This document shows, in pieces, positions 19,668 to 27,672 of a DNA stretch of 64,000 nucleotides. The DNA is from Nonomuraea fuscirosea (GTDB lineage Bacteria; Actinomycetota; Actinomycetes; Streptosporangiales; Streptosporangiaceae). The notes below the pieces were generated by a model that was given only the letters and a program-made list of their open reading frames with translations, searched no databases and had not been told where the DNA came from. The stretch is taken from the NCBI RefSeq assembly GCF_003001935.1, contig NZ_PVNG01000003.1, positions 62,001 through 126,000 of the forward strand, in the 5' to 3' direction. The position numbers and the translations under genes are program-made. Each line of letters begins with the position of its first letter. Within the stretch, counting starts at the first letter, position 1.

Positions 19668-20692
19668 CAGCCCTGCCCGAAGGTGTCGCTGCAACCGCGC
19701 GCCTCGGCCCGCGGCAGCCGGCCGAGGACCTCGAAGCGTTTGCCGGGCCAGCTGCCGTCGTCGACGCCGCGCACCACGCCCATGTCCTCGGTCAGCAGCA
19801 CGTGACCCGGATAGGACGTGGGCAGCGTGCTGACCACCTCGATCAGCCCCGGCACCCCGTCGGCCGCCTCCTGCCAGGTCTCGGGGTCGCGGATGACCAC
19901 GTCGGCGAAGTCGGGGCAGTAGAGCCCGTCGCCGTCGGGGCCTTCGAGGAAGACGGTGCCGATCTGCTCGACCATGCCGTAGAAGTTGTGCACCCGGGTC
20001 AGGCCGCACTCGGCCGCCAGCCGCCGCCGGAACTCGGCGTTGCCGACCGCCTGCTCGGCCAGCCGCTTCCAGCCGCCCGAGTGGATGAGCACCGCCTGCG
20101 ACAGGTCGCCGCCCAGGCCGAGCAGGTGGAGCCAGACCATGTAGGTGAAGCCGAAGATCAGGAACGGCTCGCCGCCGTGACGCCGCAGGAAGGACGTGAC
20201 CGCCTCCGCGTCCACGAGCCCCTGCTCGTCGAGCACGAACGTGTGGTCCCGGCCGAAGTTCATCATGCCGAGCACGCCGGCGCCGCGGGCGCTCAGCGTG
20301 GGGTCGCGCACCACGGAGCGGCTGTCGACGATCAGCATCGGCAGCCGCCGCTCACCCAGCACCGCCCGCACGGTGGCGGCCAGCATGCGGGTCTGCGCGG
20401 CGGCGGCCTCCTGATCGAGGTAGATCCGGCTCGGCCGCTGGCCGGTGGTGCCGCTGGAGGTCAGCACCCGGAAGACCTGGTCCTCCGGCACGCTGCGCAG
20501 CTCGTGGGTCTTGAACAGCCGCACCGGCAGCCACGGCAGGTCGGCCACCCGCTCGTAGGGAGGCGCGGAGCCGATCGCGTCGAGGATGCGGCGGTAGGGC
20601 GGGCACGCCTCGCGGTGCCGCTCGGTCAGCGCCGCCAGCCGGGGCAGCAGCGCGGCGTCCCGCTCGGGACCGGCCAGGGTGAACACGCTCAT
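19667..20692 (-). CDS. LuxE-like acyl-protein synthetase
   Basis: 341 residues. LuxE-family enzymes activate a fatty acid with ATP and hold it as a thioester for LuxC. Visible features: FKTHELRSV, the adenylation P-loop TSSGTTGQRPSRIYLD, LIVDSRS, HSGGWKRL and NFYGMVEQIGTVF, all in LuxE order. Length is close to the family norm of about 370. It is located between the AMP ligase (16 bases) and LuxC (1-base overlap), so it is in one operon. The C-terminus carries a Cys (ARGCSDTFGQG) that matches the acyl-accepting Cys region of LuxE. Confidence 0.9.
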   Translation of the reverse strand: MSVFTLAGPERDAALLPRLAALTERHREACPPYRRILDAIGSAPPYERVADLPWLPVRLFKTHELRSVPEDQVFRVLTSSGTTGQRPSRIYLDQEAAAAQTRMLAATVRAVLGERRLPMLIVDSRSVVRDPTLSARGAGVLGMMNFGRDHTFVLDEQGLVDAEAVTSFLRRHGGEPFLIFGFTYMVWLHLLGLGGDLSQAVLIHSGGWKRLAEQAVGNAEFRRRLAAECGLTRVHNFYGMVEQIGTVFLEGPDGDGLYCPDFADVVIRDPETWQEAADGVPGLIEVVSTLPTSYPGHVLLTEDMGVVRGVDDGSWPGKRFEVLGRLPRAEARGCSDTFGQG

Positions 20693-20708
20693 CGCGCGGG
20701 ACGCCCGC

Positions 20709-22022
20709 TCATGCGAGTGACTCCAGGGTGCGGTAGTCGATCTTGCCGGACGCCAGCAGCGGCAGCCGGTCGATGTGGTTGACCTCGAACCCGCTCCAGT
20801 GCAGCCGCAGCTCGGCGGCCAGCCGCCGGGCCATGAGCACGCGCGCGGGCGGGTCGAGCGTCTCGGTCCAGATGGTCACCCGGTCGTCGCCGGCGGTGAC
20901 CGCCACCGGGCCGGAGCCGCGCAGCATGCGCTCGACGTCGTCGAGGTTGACCCGGATGCCGAAGATCTTGGCCATCCGCTTGAGCCGCCCGGTGATGTGC
21001 AGGAACCCGTCGGGGTCGACCCGCCCCAGGTCGCCCGTGCGCAGCACCCCGCCCAGGTCGTCGCCCCTGGACAGGTCGTCGGCGGTGTCGGCGTAGCCCA
21101 TCATGACGTTGGGCCCGTGGTAGAGGATCTCGCCGTCGTCGTCGGCCTCCAGCCGCCCGCCGGGCAGCGCCAGCCCGGCCGAGCCGAGCTTGTCGGCCAG
21201 CCGCTCGGGCGGCAGCACGGCCATGCGGGCGGTGGCCTCGGTCTGGCCGTACATCACGTAGAAGCGGTCGACCTGCCCCGCGAACTCCCTGATCAGCTCG
21301 GGCGCGAGCCGCCCGCCGGCCTGGGTGAGCGTGGTGAGGGCGGGATAGCGCTCGCGGTCGAAGCGCATGCGGCGCATCATCGTGTACTGGTAGGGGACCG
21401 CGGCCAGCGACGTGCAGCCGTGGGCGGAGAAGTCGGCCCAGAACGAGCGCTCCAGCAGCCCCGCCTCCGTCAGCACCACAGTCGCGCCGGCGATGAGGTG
21501 GCTGTTGAGCACGGACAGCCCGTAGCTGTAGTGCAGCGGCAGGCTCGTGGGCGAGATCACCTCGGGCCCGATGGACAGCGTCGAGGCGATGGCGGCGGCG
21601 TTGGCCAGGACCGCCTGACGGGACAGCCGGACGAGCCTGGGGTTGCCGGTCGAGCCCGAGGTGGCCAGGAGCAGGCCCAGGTCGGGATGGGGATCGGGCA
21701 GGTCGCCGCGCGGTGGCGGCGGCCCGTCGAGCGGATTGGTGAAGCCGAGCAGCGCGGCCGGCCTGAACCGGTCGGCCAGGTCGGCCAGCGTGGCCGTGGG
21801 CAGGTCGGGATCGAGCAGCGCGATCGGCCGGCCGGAGTGCCAGGCCCCGAGATAGCAGAAGACCGAGGCCAGGGTGTTGCGCATGGCGCAGAACAGCGGC
21901 CCCGGCCGCAGCCCGTCGAGGTTTTCCGCCGAGCGCTTGACGTAGCGGGCCAGGTCGTCGCCCTCCAGGCCCTTCGCGTCTCCCGCGGCGATGAGCCGGG
22001 CGCGCGGGTGGGGGAACATCAT
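20709..22022 (-). CDS. AMP-dependent acyl ligase (acyl-ACP/acyl-CoA synthetase)
   Basis: About 437 residues, from tandem ATGs at 22022/22019; the first overlaps the reductase stop (ATGA). ANL-family motifs are in order: P-loop LATSGSTGNPRLVRLS, YGQTEATARM, RTGDLGRVDPDGFLHITGR, LKRMAKIFGIRVNLDDVE and the catalytic Lys in LASGKIDYRTL. It activates a carboxylic acid as acyl-AMP and probably loads it on the carrier protein encoded two genes upstream. It is shorter than full acyl-CoA synthetases, as are many carrier-protein ligases. Substrate chain length is not predictable here. Confidence 0.9.
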   Translation of the reverse strand: MMFPHPRARLIAAGDAKGLEGDDLARYVKRSAENLDGLRPGPLFCAMRNTLASVFCYLGAWHSGRPIALLDPDLPTATLADLADRFRPAALLGFTNPLDGPPPPRGDLPDPHPDLGLLLATSGSTGNPRLVRLSRQAVLANAAAIASTLSIGPEVISPTSLPLHYSYGLSVLNSHLIAGATVVLTEAGLLERSFWADFSAHGCTSLAAVPYQYTMMRRMRFDRERYPALTTLTQAGGRLAPELIREFAGQVDRFYVMYGQTEATARMAVLPPERLADKLGSAGLALPGGRLEADDDGEILYHGPNVMMGYADTADDLSRGDDLGGVLRTGDLGRVDPDGFLHITGRLKRMAKIFGIRVNLDDVERMLRGSGPVAVTAGDDRVTIWTETLDPPARVLMARRLAAELRLHWSGFEVNHIDRLPLLASGKIDYRTLESLA

Positions 22023-22855
22023 GGCACCAGCCCGCCGTCCACGCCGAGCACCTGACCGGTGATGAACGCGGCGGCCGGCGAGACCAGGAACGCCACGGCG
22101 CCGGCGACGTCGCCCGGGCTGCCTAGGCGGCCGAGCGGGGTGGCCGCGACGACCCCGGCCCGCCCATCGTCGTCGAGCGTGGCGAGCAGGTCGGTCTCGA
22201 TGTAGCCGGGGGTCACGGCGTTGACCCTGACCCCGGCGGGGCCGAGCTCCTTGGCCGCGGCCAGGGTGAGGCCGAGCACCGCGGCCTTGCTCGCGGAGTA
22301 GACCGCCTGACCGGCACCGCCCGCGCGGCCCATCACCGAGGAGACCAGCACCACCGCGGGGGCCTCGCCCCTGCGCAGCAGCTTCAGCGCCGCCTGCAGC
22401 GTGTGCACCGCGCCGGCGGCGTTGACCTCGAACAGGTGGCTGACCGTCTCGCGCCCGGTGAGGCCGAGCAGGCCGGCGGCGTGCACGCCGGCGTTGACCA
22501 CGAGGGTGTCGAGGCGGCCGTGGCGCTGGTGGATCCGCCGCATCATGTCGGCGAGCCGCCCGGCGTCGGCCACGTCGCCGTGGGCGAAGTCGGTCACGCC
22601 GCCGGTCTCGGCCGCGACCTCGGCCGCGGCCTTCGCGGCGCGCTCCTCGTCGCGGCCGTGCAGCACGACCGTGTGATGAGCCGTGGCCAGGGCGCAGGCG
22701 ACGGCTCGGCCGATGCCCCTCGTCGAGCCGGTGACGAGGGCGATCCTGGGTGCCGCCGAGCCGGTCACGGAGCACTCGGTGGGCCCTGCGGCGGTGGCCG
22801 AGCAGGGCTCCGTCGGGCCGGCGCTCGCCGGGCGGGGCTCAGCGGGCGGCCGCAC
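22019..22855 (-). CDS. FabG-like 3-oxoacyl-ACP reductase (SDR)
   Basis: Up to 278 residues from GTG 22855; an internal GTG at 22768 would give 249 residues, nearer the usual FabG length. The first 30 residues are Pro/Ala/Gly-rich and overlap the carrier-protein gene by 17 bases. SDR motifs: TGSTRGIG, HGDVAD, VVNAGV, VSSVMG, catalytic YSASK, and the FabG-type C-terminus ITGQVLGVDGGLVP. It would reduce a 3-oxoacyl thioester to a 3-hydroxyacyl thioester with NADPH. Next to an acyl carrier protein and ligase, this points to making a hydroxyacyl group for the glycan (inference). Confidence 0.88.
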   Translation of the reverse strand: MRPPAEPRPASAGPTEPCSATAAGPTECSVTGSAAPRIALVTGSTRGIGRAVACALATAHHTVVLHGRDEERAAKAAAEVAAETGGVTDFAHGDVADAGRLADMMRRIHQRHGRLDTLVVNAGVHAAGLLGLTGRETVSHLFEVNAAGAVHTLQAALKLLRRGEAPAVVLVSSVMGRAGGAGQAVYSASKAAVLGLTLAAAKELGPAGVRVNAVTPGYIETDLLATLDDDGRAGVVAATPLGRLGSPGDVAGAVAFLVSPAAAFITGQVLGVDGGLVP

Positions 22856-23087
22856 CGACGCCGTGCTTCTCGAGCAGCTCGGCCGCCAGCGCGAACGAGC
22901 TCATGTCGATCATCTCGTCGGTGTCGATCATGATGGAGAACTCGTCCTCCATCGCGGCGACCAACGCCATGTGCGCCAGGGAGTCCCACTGCGGGATGGC
23001 CCGGTATCGCAGGTCGTCGACGTCGGCGTCGGGCGGCAGGTTGAGCGCCATGCGGAACACGGCCCGCAGGCGATCGAGATGACTCAT
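22839..23087 (-). CDS. Acyl carrier protein
   Basis: 82 residues from ATG 23085-23087; a GTG two codons upstream is possible. The phosphopantetheine site is Ser36 in WDSLAHM, followed by the acidic helix AAMEDEFSIMIDTDEM. It is a dedicated carrier protein, unlike the housekeeping AcpP, with the Leu-Pro-Pro-Asp start usual in polysaccharide-locus carriers. It heads an operon of six overlapping or closely spaced genes through 15880. The upstream 154 bases are shared with the divergent gene at 23248, so both promoters lie there. Confidence 0.9.
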   Translation of the reverse strand: MSHLDRLRAVFRMALNLPPDADVDDLRYRAIPQWDSLAHMALVAAMEDEFSIMIDTDEMIDMSSFALAAELLEKHGVGAAAR

Positions 23088-23179
23088 GATCACTCACTCT
23101 CTGTCCTCAAGCCACGACGAAGTGTAGCCGCAATTGTTCGCGATGAAAAACCAAGGCCCCGTCCTGGGTAATGGAAGCG

Positions 23180-23185
23180 TATAAC
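23180..23185 (+). promoter_or_regulatory. Possible -10 element in the divergent promoter region
   Basis: TATAAC matches five of six bases of the -10 consensus and lies about 63 bases before the start at 23248. No clear -35 box precedes it. This region is visibly less G+C-rich than its surroundings. Confidence 0.3.
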
Positions 23186-23247
23186 GAGGCGTGACCCCGG
23201 ATGGGTGCTGGGAATGTCGGGTGGGACACGGCAACCGTACGGGGGGA

Positions 23248-24084
23248 ATGATGGACGAATCCAATCACTGGTACGGGCACTCCCGCATACTCAGCAGATA
23301 CTGCGGCCTTTCTGAAGATACGCCAAATCGCATTCAAGGTTTCCTCCAGCACGGATGGAACTATCTCCACGGATTTCCACCCAACGACCACTGGTGCAGT
23401 CCCGGTTATCCCCGTTTCGTCTGGTCGGACGTGCTGCGCCGCCGGGGATGGTCGATGGGCCGGCGGGGTCACTACCTGATCGGCGCTCCGTGGATTTACC
23501 TTCTTGACCTCGAACCGGAGCTGGGCGTCCGGCCGGATCGCGAGGGCACGATCTGGTATCCCTTTCATGGGTGGGAGAAGTATTCCGTCAGCGGCGACCA
23601 CGCCAGGCTGGCCGACGAGATACGAAATGTCGAGACTGGTCCGGTCACCATCTGCCTTTATTGGTTGGAATACGCAAATCCGGACATTCGACAAGCGTAT
23701 GGATCGAGGGGATTCCGGGTCATCTGTCATGGCGATCGCGGCTCCCGCTGGGAGGCGAAGGGCCGCGACTTCCTGCGCAAGCAGCTGATCGAGTTGCGCG
23801 GCCACCGCAGGGTGGCCTCCAACCGGCTCGGCAGCGCGCTGTTCTACGGCGCCTCGGTGGGATGCGAGGTGGCCGTCTACGGAGACCCGATGCAGTACGA
23901 GGACGAGCGGCCCGAGTACGGCGGCACCGCGCGCCGCCTGCGGCTGTGGCCGGAGCTGCACGGCACCGAGGTCGATCGGGAGCTGGCGGCCGAGGTGGCG
24001 CGGCGGGAGCTGGGATTCGAGTATCAGGCGACACCGGAGGAGCTACGGCGCATGTTCGGATGGAAGCGGGTGCGCACCGCGTGA
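23248..24084 (+). CDS. Unrecognised glycan-locus protein, candidate glycosyltransferase
   Basis: 278 residues from ATG 23248 (a second ATG follows), after a GGGGGGAA site. I do not recognise a named family. The N-terminal half is rich in Trp and Tyr (WYGHSRILSRYCG, HGWNYLHGFPPNDHW, YPRFVWSD, GAPWIYLL), and the C-terminal half has ASNRLGSALFYGASVGCEV then VYGDPMQYE, a pattern like the nucleotide-binding half of capsule or sialic-type transferases. No signal peptide or membrane helix. The first two-thirds has A/T-rich third positions: 23281-23340 has 30 G+C of 60. The rest is normal, so the gene looks mosaic or acquired. It could transfer pseudaminic acid (inference only). Confidence 0.6.
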   Translation: MMDESNHWYGHSRILSRYCGLSEDTPNRIQGFLQHGWNYLHGFPPNDHWCSPGYPRFVWSDVLRRRGWSMGRRGHYLIGAPWIYLLDLEPELGVRPDREGTIWYPFHGWEKYSVSGDHARLADEIRNVETGPVTICLYWLEYANPDIRQAYGSRGFRVICHGDRGSRWEAKGRDFLRKQLIELRGHRRVASNRLGSALFYGASVGCEVAVYGDPMQYEDERPEYGGTARRLRLWPELHGTEVDRELAAEVARRELGFEYQATPEELRRMFGWKRVRTA

Positions 24085-25697
24085 ACACCAACGAGGCACC
24101 TGACAACGTGCGGTTGATCGGCGGGGAGATGCTGCTCTGGTCGGACATGTCCGGCCTGGGCGGCGTGGTGGACTGGCGCGGCGCGGCCCTGGAGCTGCTC
24201 GGGCGGGTGCTGCCCGACGACGGCAGGGTGCTGCTGGTCGGGCCGCATCCGCAGGCGCTGGTGGACGACGTGGTCGCGCGGGCGTCGTCGGCCGCCGTGC
24301 TGCTGCGTTCCTATCCCGACGCCCGCGCCCTGGCCGAACGGCATCCGGGGCTCACCGTCCACTGCGGGCGGCTGGAGCTGCTCGCGGATGAGGAGCCGTA
24401 CGAGCTGGTGGTGGCCCTCGACGGGCTGCTGCGCACGCACTCGGCCGAGGCGCCCGCCGCCGCCTGGGACGAGGCGCTCGGCGCGCTGGCCGACCTGGTC
24501 GCGCCCGGCGGGCGGCTGGTCCTCGGCGTGCACAACGACCTGGGGGTGGACCGGTTCGTCGAGGCCAGGCCGACCGGCCGCGAGTGCGCCGACGACCAGT
24601 GGGCCCCGCACGGCTTCGACCCCAGCTACCCCGGCGGTCCCGGGGCGCTGGACGTGGGGCTGGAGTCGGCCGGGCTGAGCGTGCAGCGCTGCTACGCGGC
24701 CTTCCCCGACCGGCGGGCGCCCAGGTCGCTGCTGTCCAGGGAGGCGCTGGGCTTCGACCTGCCCGAGGCGCTGACGTTCGCGCTGAGCGCGGGAGACGGT
24801 GACCGGATGCTGGTCGCCGACCCGCTGCGGGTGACCCGGCTGGTCTTCCGGCACCGCCTGGGCGAGGAGCTGGCGCCGCTCTGGGTGGCCGTGGCCACCA
24901 GGCCGCCGCGCGCCACGGGCGCGTCCCGGACGGTGGAGCTGCCGCTCGGCCTGATCGAGGACGGCCAGGCCCTGTACGAGCTCACCCCCTCGGGCACCAG
25001 GCGGCTGCCCGGCGGCGAGGAGCGGCCGGTCCCCGCCGGCCGCGTGGTGGAGGAGCTGCTGGTCGAGGCGTGCGCCCGCGAGGACGTCAGGACCATCCGC
25101 GAGCTGCTGTCCGAGCTGGCCGCGTGGCTGGAGGAGGGCGGCGAGGTGTCGGCCGCCGCCGACAGCCTGGTCCACGACGGAGAGCGGTTCGCCGCCGTCA
25201 ACCCGCCGGCGGCGCCGGCCACCCCGCCGGAGCCCCGCGTCGTGCTCTGCCGGATCCTGTGGCGCTTCGCGGTCAGGCTGCTGGCCGCCGGCCACCACCA
25301 CCCGTGGCCGTGGCCGCTGGAGGCCGACCAGCTCACGCTGACCCTGTGCGGCATGGCCGGGCACACCTGCGACCCCGGTGACCTCGACCTGGCCCGCAAG
25401 CTGGACGCCGAGCTCGGCCGGCCCGCCGAGCTGGCCGCGGACGCCCCCGCCTACCGCGACCTGCTCAGCGCCCGCGACCGCCTGGCCGACCAGCTCACCG
25501 CCGCGCTGGCCAGGATCGCCCGGCTGGAGACCAAGCTCTCCTACCGCGAGCGCGAGCTGGTCAGGGCCAAGGCGAAGCTGCGCAGGACCCAGCGCAAGGC
25601 CACCGCCTACCGCAGAACACTCGGATACCGCCTCTCCCGCCGCCTGGCCCGTCCCCGCAAGGTCGCCCGCCGCGTCATGCGCCTGCTGTCCGGCTGA
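24081..25697 (+). CDS. Methyltransferase-like protein with basic coiled-coil tail
   Basis: 538 residues from GTG 24081, overlapping the previous stop (GTGA). Residues 30-200 resemble a Rossmann methyltransferase: GRVLLVGPHPQALV, LVVALDGLLRTHS and LADLVAPGGRLVLGVHNDLG. Motif I lacks the usual GxGxG, so activity is doubtful. A middle alpha-rich part contains HHHPWPWPLEADQL. The last 80 residues form a strongly basic coiled coil (ARIARLETKLSYRERELVRA then RRTLGYRLSRRLARP) of the type often found in cell-surface glycan enzymes, probably for membrane or polymer contact. Followed by a GT2 gene after 20 bases. Confidence 0.7.
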   Translation: MNTNEAPDNVRLIGGEMLLWSDMSGLGGVVDWRGAALELLGRVLPDDGRVLLVGPHPQALVDDVVARASSAAVLLRSYPDARALAERHPGLTVHCGRLELLADEEPYELVVALDGLLRTHSAEAPAAAWDEALGALADLVAPGGRLVLGVHNDLGVDRFVEARPTGRECADDQWAPHGFDPSYPGGPGALDVGLESAGLSVQRCYAAFPDRRAPRSLLSREALGFDLPEALTFALSAGDGDRMLVADPLRVTRLVFRHRLGEELAPLWVAVATRPPRATGASRTVELPLGLIEDGQALYELTPSGTRRLPGGEERPVPAGRVVEELLVEACAREDVRTIRELLSELAAWLEEGGEVSAAADSLVHDGERFAAVNPPAAPATPPEPRVVLCRILWRFAVRLLAAGHHHPWPWPLEADQLTLTLCGMAGHTCDPGDLDLARKLDAELGRPAELAADAPAYRDLLSARDRLADQLTAALARIARLETKLSYRERELVRAKAKLRRTQRKATAYRRTLGYRLSRRLARPRKVARRVMRLLSG

Positions 25698-25717
25698 GCC
25701 AACGATGAGGAGTGCCC

Positions 25718-27610
25718 GTGCCGGTTCTTTCGGTGATCGTCCCGTTCCACGACGTCGAGAAGTACATCGGACCCTGTCTCGACTCCATCGCCGCGCAGAC
25801 GTTCGGGGAGGAGGTGGAGGTGATCTGCGTGGACGACGGCAGCGCCGACGGGAGCGCGGAGGTGGTGGCGTCCAGACGCGCGGCCGACCCGCGGATCACC
25901 CTGCTCCGCCAGGACAACCACGGCGTCGGCCACGCCCGCAACGTCGGGGTGCGGCACGCGCGCGGCGACTACCTGGCGTTCGTGGACGGTGACGACACCG
26001 TCCCGCCCGACGCGTTCAAGCGCATGGTGTCCACGCTGGAGGACACCGGCTCCGACCTGGCGTGCGGCAACGTCATGCGGCTGCACCGCAACCTGCTCAT
26101 CCCGTCGTGGGCGCACCGCGAGGCGTTCGCCAAGCCGCTGCGGCGCACCCACATCACCCGGCACCCGCTGCTGATCCGCGACCGCATGTTGTGGAACAAG
26201 GTCTACCGCCGCTCCTTCTGGGACCGCCTCGGGCTGAGCTTCCCCGAGCGCATGTACGAGGACCAGCCGGTCGCCATGGCCGCCCACGTCGGCGCCAAGT
26301 CCGTGGACGTGCTGGCCAGGGTCGTCTACCACTGGCGGCAGCGCGACGAGCCCGCCTCCTCGATCACCCAGCGCCGCCTGGAGCCGGGCAACCTGCGCGA
26401 CCGCCTGCTGTCGGTGCTCCAGACCGCCGACCTGGTGGCCGCCGAGGCGCCGCACCTCAAGGCCGACTTCGACCGCGACACGCTCGACATCGACATGGGC
26501 GTGGCCGTGGAGGCCATGGCCGGGGCGGCGGGGGACTCGGTCGACCAGGATCTGCTCGACCTGGCCGTCCGCTATCTCGACGGCGTCTCGCCCGAGGCCT
26601 GGCAGAGCATCCCGTTCGAGCACCGGCTCCTGGTCCACCTGCTGCACCGGCGCCGCCTCGACGAGCTGGCCGCCGTCTTCGCCCAGGCCAGGGAGGGCCA
26701 CCTGTGGCCCAAGGTCGGCTCGGCGGGGATGTTGCGCAAGCGCTGGTACGGCCGGCACCCGTCGCTGCCAGGGCACCTGTCGGAGATCTCCGGCGAGCTG
26801 GGTCTGCAGGCCAGGCTGGTGAGCCTCGACTGGCGCGACGGCGTGCTGTGCGGCGCGGGCCGGGTGGCCGTCGGCAGGTTCGACGTGGGCGGCCTGCGGC
26901 GGGTGCGGGTGCGGATCTGGCTGGAGGAGCGCGACACCGGCGACGTCATGCTGCTGTCCGACGAGGAGAGCGCCCCCACCTGGGAGAGCGTCGAGGACGA
27001 GGACGGCGGGCGGCTGCCCGAGCACGCGTTCCCGTTCAGGTTCGCGCTCGACCCCGGCGCGATGTCGCGGGCCCGGCTGGCCAGGCACGGCCTGTGGGAC
27101 CTGTGCGTGCAGCTCAAGGGGCAGGGGCTGCGGCTGGAGGGCAGGGTGGCGGGGCCGCGCTGGCTGCCGCCGCCGATCCCGCTGCCCCGGCGCAGGTCAG
27201 GGGTGTGGCTGGTGCCGGTGCGCACGTCGCGGGGCGCCTGGGGGCTGCGTGTCCGTACGGCGTCGATGACCGTCGCCGACTGCCGGGTGGACGGCGGCGA
27301 CCTGCTGCTGTCCGGGGTGATGTCCGACGCCGGCGACGGCGAGCCGGTGCTGCGGCTGCGGCGCAGGAACGACGGCGAGGAGATGTACTTCCCCGTCGAG
27401 CTGGAAGGCCAGGACTTCCGCGCCCGCGTGCCCCTGGCCGGCATCGACGAGCGTGTCGGCCAGGAGTCGTGGTGGGAGGTGCTGATCGACCACGGGCGGG
27501 CGCAGCGGCCCCTGGTCCGCACGAGACCGCGGCCGCGGGTCACGGTCGCCGGGCGGAGCTTCCAGATCGACCGGGGCGAGGACGGCTGCCTGCTGCTCGT
27601 GGAACGCTGA
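25718..27610 (+). CDS. GT2 glycosyltransferase with C-terminal beta-rich domain
   Basis: About 630 residues. GTG 25718 is chosen because GAGGAG at 25707-25712 precedes it by five bases; GTG 25712 overlaps that site. The GT-A domain (residues 1-230) has LSVIVPFHDVEKYIG, VDDGSADGS, GVGHARNVG, DGDDTVPP and RMYEDQPVAM, matching wall teichoic or capsule GT2 enzymes. A helical section follows. The final 270 residues contain repeated beta-strand segments (RVRVRIWLEERDTGDVMLL, LLSGVMSDAGDGEPVLRLR), resembling the carbohydrate-binding tails of TarS/TarP-like transferases (structure not tested). It is cytoplasmic and paralogous to the GT2 at 33406. Confidence 0.88.
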   Translation: MPVLSVIVPFHDVEKYIGPCLDSIAAQTFGEEVEVICVDDGSADGSAEVVASRRAADPRITLLRQDNHGVGHARNVGVRHARGDYLAFVDGDDTVPPDAFKRMVSTLEDTGSDLACGNVMRLHRNLLIPSWAHREAFAKPLRRTHITRHPLLIRDRMLWNKVYRRSFWDRLGLSFPERMYEDQPVAMAAHVGAKSVDVLARVVYHWRQRDEPASSITQRRLEPGNLRDRLLSVLQTADLVAAEAPHLKADFDRDTLDIDMGVAVEAMAGAAGDSVDQDLLDLAVRYLDGVSPEAWQSIPFEHRLLVHLLHRRRLDELAAVFAQAREGHLWPKVGSAGMLRKRWYGRHPSLPGHLSEISGELGLQARLVSLDWRDGVLCGAGRVAVGRFDVGGLRRVRVRIWLEERDTGDVMLLSDEESAPTWESVEDEDGGRLPEHAFPFRFALDPGAMSRARLARHGLWDLCVQLKGQGLRLEGRVAGPRWLPPPIPLPRRRSGVWLVPVRTSRGAWGLRVRTASMTVADCRVDGGDLLLSGVMSDAGDGEPVLRLRRRNDGEEMYFPVELEGQDFRARVPLAGIDERVGQESWWEVLIDHGRAQRPLVRTRPRPRVTVAGRSFQIDRGEDGCLLLVER

Positions 27611-27635
27611 CCCGCCCCATCGAAGGCTCAGGACA

Positions 27636-27661
27636 GGGTGCCCGCGTCGGCTGGAGCACCC
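27636..27661. terminator. Hairpin between the convergent GT2 and pseC genes
   Basis: GGGTGC (27636-27641) and GCACCC (27656-27661) are complementary around a 14-base loop. It lies between two convergent stops and can serve both directions. A short stem without a T-run makes it a modest candidate. Confidence 0.4.
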
Positions 27662-27672
27662 CCGCCGCCGAC

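Noticed and set aside
23107..23961. Minus-strand frame of 284 codons opposite the orphan gene at 23248
   Set aside because: It starts mid-gene and has no motif. The plus frame has a ribosome site, is coupled to the next gene (GTGA) and is longer in the conserved part.
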